Shown here piece by piece: positions 16,507-23,942 of a stretch of DNA of 50,307 nt (within the stretch, counting starts at the first letter, position 1; each line of letters starts with the position of its first letter). Source of the DNA: Desulfamplus magnetovallimortis (lineage in GTDB: Bacteria; Desulfobacterota; Desulfobacteria; Desulfobacterales; Desulfobacteraceae); contig NZ_LT828563.1 in NCBI RefSeq assembly GCF_900170035.1, positions 6,016 to 56,322 of the forward strand. The letters run 5' to 3'. A program made the translations under genes and the position numbers. Below the pieces are notes generated by a model. The model was not told the origin of the DNA, searched no databases, and saw only the letters and a program-made list of their open reading frames with translations.

Positions 16507-17097
16507 ATGGAAAAGGTGAACCAAAATTTACACGGCAGTCAAAAAAACATCCCGTTTCTCTCCGATAGTGTCAAAAGGTCTTCATTGAGTGAACGTGAAG
16601 CCTTACTTGCAAATGAACTTGCCAGAAAAAACAGTGAGCTTGAAAATCTACAGAGGATTCACAACAGCGTAAGTGTTGAGCTTCTCGAGACCAACAAGGC
16701 AATTGCCACTCTCATCAGAAAGTATGAGAAGATAAGCCACCAGAAAGAGCACGATATTGCCATTCGGATTGAACAGGGAATACTTCCAATGCTTGTATCT
16801 CTAAGAGGTGAAGCAAAACCTAATGACACCCTTGCTCTGGAGTTAGATATGGTTATAGCACAGGTGAAATCCCTTGTTAGGGAGCTGAATCACGGCCCTG
16901 ATGGCCTTAATGAGCTTACTCCAACAGAGATGAAAGTTGCCGTTCTTATAAGAGACGGGGAAACTTCCCAGCAGATTGCAGAGCGCCTTTATATTTCCGA
17001 AAGTACTGTAAAAACGCACAGGAAAAACATCAGGAACAAACTCAATATCAGGCAGAAAAAGATGAATCTTTCAGAGCATCTTGGGGATATCATATGA
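16507..17097 (+). CDS. LuxR-family transcription regulator with N-terminal coiled coil
   Basis: About 196 residues. The N-terminal half is predicted coiled coil (LANELARKNSELENLQRIHN); the C-terminal 60 residues form a LuxR/GerE helix-turn-helix: LTPTEMKVAVLIRDGETSQQ, ESTVKTHRKNIRNKL. No receiver or PAS domain is visible, though EHDIAIRIEQGILPMLVSLR recalls histidine-kinase-associated dimerisation helices. The start is uncertain: ATG 16507 or GTG 16516 (GGAG 9 nt upstream) are both reasonable. It closes the EPS cluster and probably regulates it. Confidence 0.8.
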   Translation: MEKVNQNLHGSQKNIPFLSDSVKRSSLSEREALLANELARKNSELENLQRIHNSVSVELLETNKAIATLIRKYEKISHQKEHDIAIRIEQGILPMLVSLRGEAKPNDTLALELDMVIAQVKSLVRELNHGPDGLNELTPTEMKVAVLIRDGETSQQIAERLYISESTVKTHRKNIRNKLNIRQKKMNLSEHLGDII

Positions 17098-17130
17098 AGT
17101 CTTGGTAATATTGTTAAAAGATGTATGAAT

Positions 17131-17508
17131 TTATATCTGGGGCCACAGTAATGCAGCAAAAAGTTTGTTGGGATTTTTACGTTTCTGCCCAGTAAAAATC
17201 CGGTTAATAGCTTTTTCCTGCGGTTCAACATCCAGCATATTACAGAAAGCCTTGTAGGTGGTGGGAAACCACATGCCTTTGATGGGGTTTTTCAGCACCT
17301 CCCTAATCGCCTCTTTCTGGTAAATTCCAAACAACGCCTGTATCTCTTCAGGGGAACCATAATTAAAAACCTGAGTGATAATGGTTTTGTGGTGTTTTTC
17401 AAAGTCAAGTCTGGTAGTATCAACATCCCAGAACATTCGCTTGAAATTTTTGCGCAATGTATCTTGATCCGTCTGTAACAATTTTGATTTTTTAAGAAGT
17501 TCTGTCAT
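17131..17508 (-). CDS. partner protein of the AbiEii-type toxin (DUF6922-like)
   Basis: About 125 residues from ATG 17508: KRMFWDVDTTRLDFEKHHKT, then ITQVFNYGSPEEIQALFGIY. Small proteins with the FWD...D...H pattern are encoded next to AbiEii-like nucleotidyltransferases and I recall them as DUF6922; they may serve as the antitoxin side. The gene overlaps the nucleotidyltransferase gene by 17 bp and is translated before its neighbour's stop is reached on the mRNA's 3' side. The family label is from memory and moderate. Confidence 0.6.
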   Translation of the reverse strand: MTELLKKSKLLQTDQDTLRKNFKRMFWDVDTTRLDFEKHHKTIITQVFNYGSPEEIQALFGIYQKEAIREVLKNPIKGMWFPTTYKAFCNMLDVEPQEKAINRIFTGQKRKNPNKLFAALLWPQI

Positions 17509-18232
17509 AATATTTCCTGATTGCGGATTTAAGGTAATCAATATAGAAGTCAGTCTCTTTGCCATTCAGAAACATAATTGGTTCATCAATGGCGTTGTTG
17601 TCAAATATATCCTCTAAATCCATGCAGGCAGTCAAAAATTCTTTCGGATGAAAATCATACTTGAAAATTTTTTCAGCGGTGGTGATTATATCTTGCAGAG
17701 AGACTCCATGACGTAGCATTTCTGCCAAATCGACCACATCTTTCATTTTGGAACGCTGGCAGCGGGCAAAGGCTTTCAAAGCCCCTAAATCCCGAATACT
17801 CAAAGTGTCGAATCCAAAGATTTTTTCCGTGGGAAAGACTGGCAGTTTGTAAAGTTCAAGTTCGCTTTCCGCCTGTGAGTTCTGAAATCCCATAAAAGTT
17901 ATCCCAACACCTTTGATAAGGTAATGCTGTTGTCCGTATTGAATGGGAATATTTTCTCGATGATACAAATTGTAATTTCTGAACAAACGATCAACCGCTT
18001 CGACTTGAGAATCCGGTTTGTTCTCTTTGGGGAAGGAAAAAAAATCGAAGTCAATGCTTTGGCGGTGTCCATAATGCAAAGCGATGGCGGTTCCGCCTAC
18101 CAGGAAAAAATGTTCTTCAGGGAGTTTGGGAAAAATCTCGGTTTTCAAAAAATCCGCTGTTTTTATTTGCTCGGGTGGCAGCACTTGGTCAAAGTCGGGC
18201 TGAGATTCAGGCATTGTTGGGGATTTCTCCAT
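17492..18232 (-). CDS. AbiEii/AbiGii-type nucleotidyltransferase toxin
   Basis: About 246 residues. HFFLVGGTAIALHYGHRQSI followed by DFDFFSF is the GG(T)A...H..R..DFD nucleotidyltransferase signature of AbiEii, which transfers nucleotides to an RNA acceptor and causes bacteriostasis. FDTLSIRDLGALKAFARCQR and KMKDVVDLAEML are further family segments. ATG 18232 is the first ATG; no strong ribosome-binding site is present. It and its partner form a likely type IV-style abortive infection module inserted between the EPS regulator and the PEP-CTERM region. Confidence 0.82.
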   Translation of the reverse strand: MEKSPTMPESQPDFDQVLPPEQIKTADFLKTEIFPKLPEEHFFLVGGTAIALHYGHRQSIDFDFFSFPKENKPDSQVEAVDRLFRNYNLYHRENIPIQYGQQHYLIKGVGITFMGFQNSQAESELELYKLPVFPTEKIFGFDTLSIRDLGALKAFARCQRSKMKDVVDLAEMLRHGVSLQDIITTAEKIFKYDFHPKEFLTACMDLEDIFDNNAIDEPIMFLNGKETDFYIDYLKSAIRKYYDRTS

Positions 18233-18307
18233 AAGCAAGATGTTTAGATTACTAAAATATCAGGCATATTTCATTGCCGAGTTAACACTTTTCTCAAGAT
18301 TTTGAAC

Positions 18308-18367
18308 CATGATTAAAGGATTTAGTATGAACTTGATTAAAAAATCAAGCTAAATCCTTTAATCATG
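18308..18367. repeat. 60-bp near-perfect palindrome
   Basis: CATGATTAAAGGATTTAG (18308-18325) is the exact inverse of CTAAATCCTTTAATCATG (18350-18367), and inside it CTTGATT (18332-18338) pairs with AATCAAG (18343-18349) around AAAA. No similar sequence was seen elsewhere in the window. It lies upstream of the AbiEii gene and could be an operator, a cruciform or a mobile-element end. Confidence 0.85.
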
Positions 18368-18494
18368 AAAATCATGGTTTAAAAAATGTGTAACTGATAA
18401 ATGAAAGATGCTGTGTAAAATACATTACAATAGGCACAATGCATGTGGGCTTTAAATATTGCTATTGCCAAAGCAGGAAATACAGGGGTTAAAT

Positions 18495-18707
18495 ATGAAG
18501 TTTCCATATCCACAGCAAAGGGAGCAGGTCAGGGCTTGCAGCAAAACACTCATGGCAAGATATCCTGATTTTAGACTTAAAAGTTTTGTGGCTACAGCAC
18601 TGGGCTTTGACAGAATATGCTGGAGTGAAGTTGAAAACACTGATAAATGGAGGATGCCAAATATTTTTTTAAAAAAAATATTTGCAGGTGCCAGAGTATT
18701 GGCTTAA
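18495..18707 (+). CDS. small hypothetical protein
   Basis: A 70-residue ORF (MKFPYPQQREQVRACSKTLM ... FLKKIFAGARVLA) with mixed charge and no recognised family. Its ribosome-binding site is weak (GGGGTTAAAT). It is isolated between the palindrome and the riboswitch promoter. It may be real or a relic; nothing in context indicates a role. Confidence 0.35.
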   Translation: MKFPYPQQREQVRACSKTLMARYPDFRLKSFVATALGFDRICWSEVENTDKWRMPNIFLKKIFAGARVLA

Positions 18708-18804
18708 ATATTCGTTTTTAAATCAGATAGATATGATAACAATGGGTATATAAAATACCCACTAAAAACTGGAAAATATCCCCCTTTTCTTTTTCATATA
18801 AATG

Positions 18805-18872
18805 TTTTACCGTGGAAATGGATACAATTTTCTATATTCGGGGGTGGCTTGGATGGCAGCCATGACCGTTTA
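18805..18872 (+). repeat. TTTTACCGTGG dispersed repeat, copy C
   Basis: Reads TTTTACCGTGGAAATGGATA, then TTCGGGGGTGGC, and ends CATGACCGTTTA. It lies about 55 bp upstream of the riboswitch promoter, again in a leader or promoter region. The rest of 18708-18927 is AT-rich with nothing assignable. Confidence 0.7.
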
Positions 18873-18927
18873 CTGTGTAATCAAACAATAAAAGAGGATA
18901 AGTCATTTCAAAGACTTTAGAAAATAG

Positions 18928-18956
18928 TTGACAATTTTACTATGTAATACTATTTA
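18928..18956 (+). promoter_or_regulatory. sigma-70-type promoter for the riboswitch transcript
   Basis: TTGACA at 18928-18933 is a perfect -35 box; TATTTA at 18951-18956 follows at 17 bp as a fair -10. Transcription would start near 18963, some 30 bases before the aptamer. Confidence 0.55.
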
Positions 18957-18993
18957 GAGCCAGTTAACAAATTATAACCAAGTTAACAAAACA

Positions 18994-19065
18994 AGAAAAG
19001 CGCCAAAACTGCTGCGAAGTAGTGACGGAAAGCCACGGATCTCCAGAAGATAGCCGGGTTGCCTT
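18994..19065 (+). ncRNA. c-di-GMP-I (GEMM) riboswitch aptamer
   Basis: The conserved elements of the GEMM aptamer occur in order: GCGCCAAAACTGCTGCGAAG (P1b loop with GCGA tetraloop region), TGACGGAAAGCCACGGATCT (the usual GACGCAAAGCC with C-to-G at one base), and AGATAGCCGGGTTGCC (tetraloop receptor and P1a closing strand). GEMM RNAs sense c-di-GMP, and a subclass senses cGAMP. The downstream gene encodes a PilZ protein, a c-di-GMP receptor, which fits. The 3' strand of the aptamer is shared with the terminator that follows, so ligand binding should decide between aptamer and terminator. Confidence 0.88.
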
Positions 19066-19088
19066 GAATAAGGTAGCCCGGCTTTTTT
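19052..19088 (+). terminator. riboswitch-controlled intrinsic terminator
   Basis: AGCCGGGTTGCCTT (19052-19065) pairs with AAGGTAGCCCGGCT (19070-19083) around GAAT, with six T from 19083 to 19088. The 5' arm is the 3' strand of the GEMM aptamer, so stabilising the aptamer should prevent the hairpin and turn expression on. This direction is inferred from the overlap. Confidence 0.85.
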
Positions 19089-19153
19089 GTTTGAGTTGTT
19101 AAAAATATGGTTCAAAAATTGCATGATATAATACATCTAACAGGAGCTTCAAT

Positions 19154-19543
19154 ATGGAAAGAGCAGAGATAAAACACAGCGAGATCAGAAAATACCCCAG
19201 AATGACCCCTTCAAAAGATGTATATGCTGTATTGGGTATGGATAAGTCAGTAATCGGTAAATTATGTGATATCAGCATGGGAGGACTTTCATGCAGATAT
19301 TTCACCCAGACAGAAAACGGAACAGATTACGATTCGGTTGATCTTTTTACTCTTGATAACGATCTTTATATGACAAAGGTTCCCTGTTCAGTAGTTTACA
19401 TCGTCAATCTTGATGCTAATTCAGAGATGGAAAGCACTATGGCTGTAAAAAGCAGGCGAATCGGAGTAAAATTTAACGGTTTAAGTTATGTTCAGAAGTC
19501 CCAGCTAAAAACTTTTGTAGAAAAAGGTGAACGCTGGAACTGA
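19154..19543 (+). CDS. PilZ-domain protein under the GEMM riboswitch
   Basis: A 129-residue single PilZ domain: KYPRMTPSKDVYAV stands for the N-terminal arginine motif (only one arginine in the usual RXXXR place, so binding may be weak), and CDISMGGLSCRYF is the D/NXSXXG loop. RRIGVKFNGL closes the barrel. PilZ domains bind c-di-GMP and control exopolysaccharide, motility or adhesion. AGGAG at 19142-19146 lies 7 nt before the ATG. Its mRNA leader carries the c-di-GMP riboswitch, so second messenger acts both on expression and, probably, on the protein. It precedes four PEP-CTERM genes. Confidence 0.85.
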   Translation: MERAEIKHSEIRKYPRMTPSKDVYAVLGMDKSVIGKLCDISMGGLSCRYFTQTENGTDYDSVDLFTLDNDLYMTKVPCSVVYIVNLDANSEMESTMAVKSRRIGVKFNGLSYVQKSQLKTFVEKGERWN

Positions 19544-19643
19544 TTTTTTCAGGGTAGTACACGGTTTGATGGATTCAGTCTTTTACCAGAAAGTGAATTT
19601 GTCATTATATAATAATAATGTAGTACAATAAGGAGAATTGAAG

Positions 19644-20168
19644 ATGAAAAAGTTTAAACTGATTGTAATAGCTTGTTTGGTTGGGGGGATGTGTTTTTTA
19701 GGTGTAGGCTCTGCACATGCTGTTGGTTCAGGGGGAACCCTTTTTGAAAAGGCTGATTCAGAGAACCTGCTTTCGTATAGTTTTGGAGTATGGACTGATG
19801 ATGTGACTTCTTTTGGCGTTTATAGCCAGGTAACTAATCTTTCGATGGAATTATTGAATAAAAATGAAGTGGACACTATCCTTGCTAATTATGGTTATAC
19901 CTATAGAAAGGAACAGGTGGCTTTTGAAGACGTTTTTAGTGCCCTTGGAATAGGAGCTACAGATACTTTTTCATTTTATTTTAACACACCGTCTTCTCCT
20001 GAGTATGGAAGTTATAGCACAGAAAATTCATTTTCTTTTATGAAAGGTTCAAGTTTGGTTTTTGTGGATGATATTAAAACAGCGGTCCCCATCCCAGCCA
20101 CAGTCTTTCTATTCGGCACCGGCCTGGCAGGACTTGTTGGACTGAGACGCAGAAAAAGAGTGTTGTAA
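19644..20168 (+). CDS. PEP-CTERM surface protein 1
   Basis: 174 residues. Signal peptide ends near VGSAHA; the C-terminus VPIPATVFLFGTGLAGLVGL then RRRKR is a PEP-CTERM sorting tail (PEP-like VPIPA, hydrophobic helix, basic end) recognised by exosortase. AGGAG at 19631-19635 supports ATG 19644 over the in-frame TTG at 19638. The middle is Ser/Phe/Tyr-rich with no known domain. It should be processed and released into the EPS matrix; its exosortase is outside the window. Confidence 0.85.
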   Translation: MKKFKLIVIACLVGGMCFLGVGSAHAVGSGGTLFEKADSENLLSYSFGVWTDDVTSFGVYSQVTNLSMELLNKNEVDTILANYGYTYRKEQVAFEDVFSALGIGATDTFSFYFNTPSSPEYGSYSTENSFSFMKGSSLVFVDDIKTAVPIPATVFLFGTGLAGLVGLRRRKRVL

Positions 20169-20335
20169 TATCCTGATGATGCATAAAAATATTCATAAAA
20201 CCCCTTCACAAGAATTTACCTGAAATGTCAGAACATGATTTTTAAATACATATAAACAGCTTTTTTCACTGCAATATGTCAATCCTGTTCTGACTTCTTT
20301 AAAAGAGTAGCAGAACTTATGAAAGGAGAATGACG

Positions 20336-20857
20336 ATGAAAAAAATAATGTTTATCACCACATTTTTGGGAATCATGTTCTTTACTACTCTTGCTTGTTA
20401 TGCATCCCTTGTATTTAATACTGATAAGCACATTGAGTACACTGGTACTCTTATTAGTTATGAAGACAACCCTGCAATACTTTTGTTTGAAGTTAATAAT
20501 AGTTACGGTGTAGATTTCAGCATAGAGGTGGGTAATTCTAGTCAATATCGTATTGTTTGGATTTTCAATGATAATGAATATTTGTCACCTGGTACTGCAA
20601 CTTGGAGTACGCATTTAGACACTGGTTCATATGAATTTACGTTTTATGGTAACGGTGTAGAAGGTAACGGTGTAGAATATAAATATAATGCATCTTCCAC
20701 AGGAGAAATACTGCAAACATCAACAGAAATACTGCAAACATCAACAAGAAAAACACCAACACCAACACCGCTCCCTGGGGCATTGGTTTTTATGGGAACT
20801 GGTATTGTTGGGGTTTTTATAGTTAGAAAAAACACTAAAGATAGTCTTTTAAAATAA
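20336..20857 (+). CDS. PEP-CTERM surface protein 2
   Basis: 173 residues, signal peptide ending around TLACYA. AAAGGAG at 20322-20328 fits ATG 20336 better than ATG 20330. The tail TPTPTPLPGALVFMGTGIVG then VRKNTK is a PEP-CTERM variant with P-L-P-G in place of the P-E-P. A Thr/Pro stretch and two 21-bp repeats (GAAATACTGCAAACATCAAC) precede it. Domain content is unknown. Confidence 0.8.
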   Translation: MKKIMFITTFLGIMFFTTLACYASLVFNTDKHIEYTGTLISYEDNPAILLFEVNNSYGVDFSIEVGNSSQYRIVWIFNDNEYLSPGTATWSTHLDTGSYEFTFYGNGVEGNGVEYKYNASSTGEILQTSTEILQTSTRKTPTPTPLPGALVFMGTGIVGVFIVRKNTKDSLLK

Positions 20858-20886
20858 TTTGTCTAAAAGAAAGATAGCCCCCGGTT

Positions 20887-21603
20887 CAAACCTTGAAAGA
20901 AAGTAGTTGTACAGTTGAAATGGTTGTTTGTAATTTTTATTTTTAAAACTAAGGAAAAAGGAATTGTTTATGAAAATCAAAATGATTTGCCTTGCTTCGT
21001 TTATATTGTTAATTGCGGCAGTTCAAGCATCAGCCGCCACCACAATAACTCATGATTATGGGACGTCAGGATATACACCAACTCAAGGTAATGGCCCAGA
21101 TGGTTCAGATTATTGGACATTGGATGATAGTAATAGTACTCGTTTTTCGGATTTTTTTGATTTGAGTCAATTTTCATCACTTGACTCTGTTTTAATTTCT
21201 GTTAGGCACATAGAAAATAACCGTACCTTATTGTTACCAGGATATTATCAAGAAAGGTGGAGTATGGAAGCGGATAACCATACAATACAATTTGGAGACC
21301 TCTCAAATAGTAAAGATTCCTGGCAAACTGATTATTTTTATGTTGATGATAGTTATTTTAATACTATATTAGAAAAGGGTGGAATTGGATTTCATTTTTC
21401 TGAATCAACTTGGTTCAATGACATAATGAAACTTGACAATATCACCCTTACTATTGAGGGTACATCTTCTCCTGTGCCGGTACCCGCGGCTTTATGGCTT
21501 TTTGGCTCCGGTTTGCTTGGAATGGTAAGTATCAGAAAAAAATTAAAAAAATAGCCTGATATGTTATTGCTGTTGCGATTTTAATTGATTCTTTCAAGGT
21601 TTG
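20887..21603. repeat. 15-bp inverted repeats flanking PEP-CTERM gene 3
   Basis: CAAACCTTGAAAGAA at 20887-20901 is exactly the inverse of TTCTTTCAAGGTTTG at 21589-21603. The span between them holds the whole third PEP-CTERM gene and little else. It may mark an inverting or mobile cassette or two copies of an operator. Confidence 0.75.
20970..21554 (+). CDS. PEP-CTERM surface protein 3
   Basis: 194 residues from ATG 20970 (AAAGGAA at 8 nt). Signal peptide ends VQASA-ATTI. The tail SSPVPVPAALWLFGSGLLGM then SIRKKLKK is a canonical PEP-CTERM sorting signal. The mature part (DGSDYWTLDDSNSTRFSDFF) looks like a beta-sandwich typical of this class. It is enclosed by 15-bp inverted repeats. Confidence 0.87.
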   Translation: MKIKMICLASFILLIAAVQASAATTITHDYGTSGYTPTQGNGPDGSDYWTLDDSNSTRFSDFFDLSQFSSLDSVLISVRHIENNRTLLLPGYYQERWSMEADNHTIQFGDLSNSKDSWQTDYFYVDDSYFNTILEKGGIGFHFSESTWFNDIMKLDNITLTIEGTSSPVPVPAALWLFGSGLLGMVSIRKKLKK

Positions 21604-21734
21604 TACTCTTTTTTTGCAATTAAGCTAAAATGATAACAGGTTTCGATATGGCAGTTTTTTAGCTTTTTAAATGGAACAACAATTTATAATATCATTTGAT
21701 TTCTATTGAGATAGGAACTAAAAGGGGGATCGAC

Positions 21735-22223
21735 ATGAAAAAGACAATTATTAATGTAATAAGTTTGCTTTTTGTCTTGGGCTTTTCTGGAGTGGCTTTA
21801 GGTGCAACATTAAATTCTGGTGTCCATATAAGTGACTATCCCTCTCCTAACGACTGGGAAACAACTGTTGAAGGAATGCTGACTGGTGTTGATTTGGTTT
21901 TTATAGCAAAAGAAGAGTTTGATGATGATGTAAAATCTGGTAAGTCGAAATTGAGCCAATTAGTGTATTATTATACTGTAAAAGCTGGGAATGATTTTGC
22001 ATTATACGAAATTAGTGGCGGTTTATATGATGTCTCTTGGGCGAATGAGACAATAAAAAACCCAAACAACACAAACAACAACTTGAAAGATGTTTCCCAT
22101 GTAACTTTTTGGGGGATACCTACTCCAACCAACCCTGTACCCATCCCAGCTTCTGTATTACTTTTGGGTTCCGGCCTCATAGGCGTTGTCGGCTTGGGTA
22201 AAAAACGAAAAGAGTCCGCATAA
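21735..22223 (+). CDS. PEP-CTERM surface protein 4
   Basis: 162 residues from ATG 21735, preceded by AAAGGGGG; an in-frame start at 21696 would only extend the signal peptide. Signal peptide ends VALGA-TLNS. The tail TNPVPIPASVLLLGSGLIGV then GKKRKES is a PEP-CTERM signal. A short Asn-rich segment (NPNNTNNN) precedes it. Its end is followed by a clear terminator. Confidence 0.86.
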   Translation: MKKTIINVISLLFVLGFSGVALGATLNSGVHISDYPSPNDWETTVEGMLTGVDLVFIAKEEFDDDVKSGKSKLSQLVYYYTVKAGNDFALYEISGGLYDVSWANETIKNPNNTNNNLKDVSHVTFWGIPTPTNPVPIPASVLLLGSGLIGVVGLGKKRKESA

Positions 22224-22270
22224 TCTAACTGAAACACCCTCTTCATCCTATAATATTATTACTGCATAAA

Positions 22271-22299
22271 AGCAGGGCGATTGACTCGCCCTGCTTTTT
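22271..22299 (+). terminator. intrinsic terminator after the PEP-CTERM genes
   Basis: AGCAGGGCGA (22271-22280) pairs perfectly with TCGCCCTGCT (22286-22295) around a TTGAC loop and is followed by TTTTTG. It ends the PEP-CTERM transcription unit. Confidence 0.92.
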
Positions 22300-22355
22300 G
22301 TGTTTATGGTGTTCTTTGAATAACATTATAACCATAACAAATGAAGTGATATCCC

Positions 22356-23561
22356 ATGTCTGTTTATAAATGCACAATCACAACAACAGAAGGTCGGGCA
22401 TTAACCAGAACCATTGTTGCTGACTCTGTTGCCGCAGCAAAGGAGCGGATTGCCCAGGAAGGGCACTTTCTTCTGGATATTCAGAAAAGTGCCGGAGACA
22501 GCTCTTTTTTTTCCTTTGCACCTTCAAGACCTCTGAAACCAAAGGAATTTATATCCTTTAACCATGAATTTGCCGTTCTTCTGCGCTCCGGTATGCCCAT
22601 TATGGCAGCCCTTGACATGCTTATTAAAAAAGAGGGGAACAAGCGATTTCAATCAATATTAAAGGAGATTATGGCAGATGTTTCCCATGGAGAATCTCTT
22701 TCAACAGCTTTTTCAAAGCATGAACACATCTTTTCCCCCACCTACTCGGCAGCATTAAAGGCGGGTGAGAGCGACGGCACTGTTTCCCAGGCCATATCAA
22801 AATATGTGGATTCCCTGAAAAGAGCAGAGCGCATAAAACAGAAGGTAAAGGCTGCATCCATCTACCCTGTTATCTTAAGCTTTGCCTCGTTTTTTGTGGT
22901 GATCTTTCTTATGATATTTGTGGTTCCGGCAATTACTTCCTCTTTTACCGATTCCGGTGCAGAACTTCCCTTTATGACACAGCTTCTGATGAGTGTTGCT
23001 GATTTTCTCAAGTCGCAATATCTCTGGTTTATTGCCGTCATACTGGTTTTCGTGGTTGCATTGAAAATAAGCCTTGGCAGCGATTACGGCAAAAATATTG
23101 TCCATAAGTGGATATTGAAGCTGCCATACATAGGAAGCCTTACAAAGGCATATGCTGTTTCAAGATTTACCTCCACCCTTTCAACCCTTCTTTCAAGTGG
23201 TTTTACACTCAATGGTGCTGTTGATACAGCTTCAGGTCTTGTAAGTAATTCATATATCCGTTCGGGATTGCGGGGGGTGGTCGCTGATGTTGAAAAAGGA
23301 GAGGGCTTTTCCGAATCCCTTAAAAAGATCGGAGTGTTTCCTGAGCTTGCTGTGAGCATGATCGTGGCAGGAGAACAGAGCAGCAGCCTTGAAGAGATTC
23401 TTATGGAACTCTCTTCCCTTTATGAGGATGATGTGGAAAACGGTCTTACATCCCTTACATCCATAATTGAGCCTATGCTTATGATTCTTATGGGATTTGT
23501 AATAGGATTTATTGTTCTTGCTCTTTATATGCCGGTTTTTCAGCTTGCCGGTACTGTTTGA
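22356..23561 (+). CDS. GspF/PilC-family inner-membrane platform protein
   Basis: A 401-residue type II secretion/type IV pilus platform protein with two T2SSF domains. The first (about 70-195) includes EFAVLLRSGMPIMAALDML; the second (about 270-395) includes FTSTLSTLLSSGFTLNGAVD, then MIVAGEQSSSLEEILMELSS. Three membrane segments lie near 165-190, 215-235 and 370-395. No other secretion genes are adjacent, so it is an orphan here. With the PEP-CTERM genes it may belong to surface-protein export or a pilus encoded elsewhere. Confidence 0.88.
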   Translation: MSVYKCTITTTEGRALTRTIVADSVAAAKERIAQEGHFLLDIQKSAGDSSFFSFAPSRPLKPKEFISFNHEFAVLLRSGMPIMAALDMLIKKEGNKRFQSILKEIMADVSHGESLSTAFSKHEHIFSPTYSAALKAGESDGTVSQAISKYVDSLKRAERIKQKVKAASIYPVILSFASFFVVIFLMIFVVPAITSSFTDSGAELPFMTQLLMSVADFLKSQYLWFIAVILVFVVALKISLGSDYGKNIVHKWILKLPYIGSLTKAYAVSRFTSTLSTLLSSGFTLNGAVDTASGLVSNSYIRSGLRGVVADVEKGEGFSESLKKIGVFPELAVSMIVAGEQSSSLEEILMELSSLYEDDVENGLTSLTSIIEPMLMILMGFVIGFIVLALYMPVFQLAGTV

Positions 23562-23942
23562 AAAGAGGAGTTTTTCTATTGCAGTGTTACGGTTTTATAA
23601 TGAATTGTTTCTCTTTAAATGTGGAAGTTCTTGTGATAAAAGTATGTAATTCATTTCACATTTTTGGTAAAAAAAGGTTAGTAATTTTATTTTTATCTTG
23701 CCGACTTTTTTAACAGAGTTATATTCCCAGCTATTAAAAAAACATTTTTCCTTCTTATAACCCTCATGATTGAGAGGGCATAACAACGAATGATGAAAGT
23801 CCTTAGTAACTCCCCCTTGTAAGCGTGTGAGCTGAGGTAAACATTCTAATAAATATTCTTGAAATTATGTTACTTATCGTTTTAAATGTTTTTATATGTA
23901 ATGCATTAATCCCAAAAATACTGTAATGGAAAATGACGAATC
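23562..23942. other. AT-rich intergenic region, nothing recognised
   Basis: A 381-bp gap between the GspF-like gene and the sigma-54 activator gene. I see no ORF with a ribosome-binding site, no repeat family member, no terminator and no sigma-54 promoter (GG-N10-GC type) that convinces me. Confidence 0.6.

Noticed and set aside
23562-23942. Minus-strand ORF of 63 codons in the gap before the sigma-54 activator
   Set aside because: AT-rich, Lys/Asn/Leu-rich composition and no ribosome-binding site.
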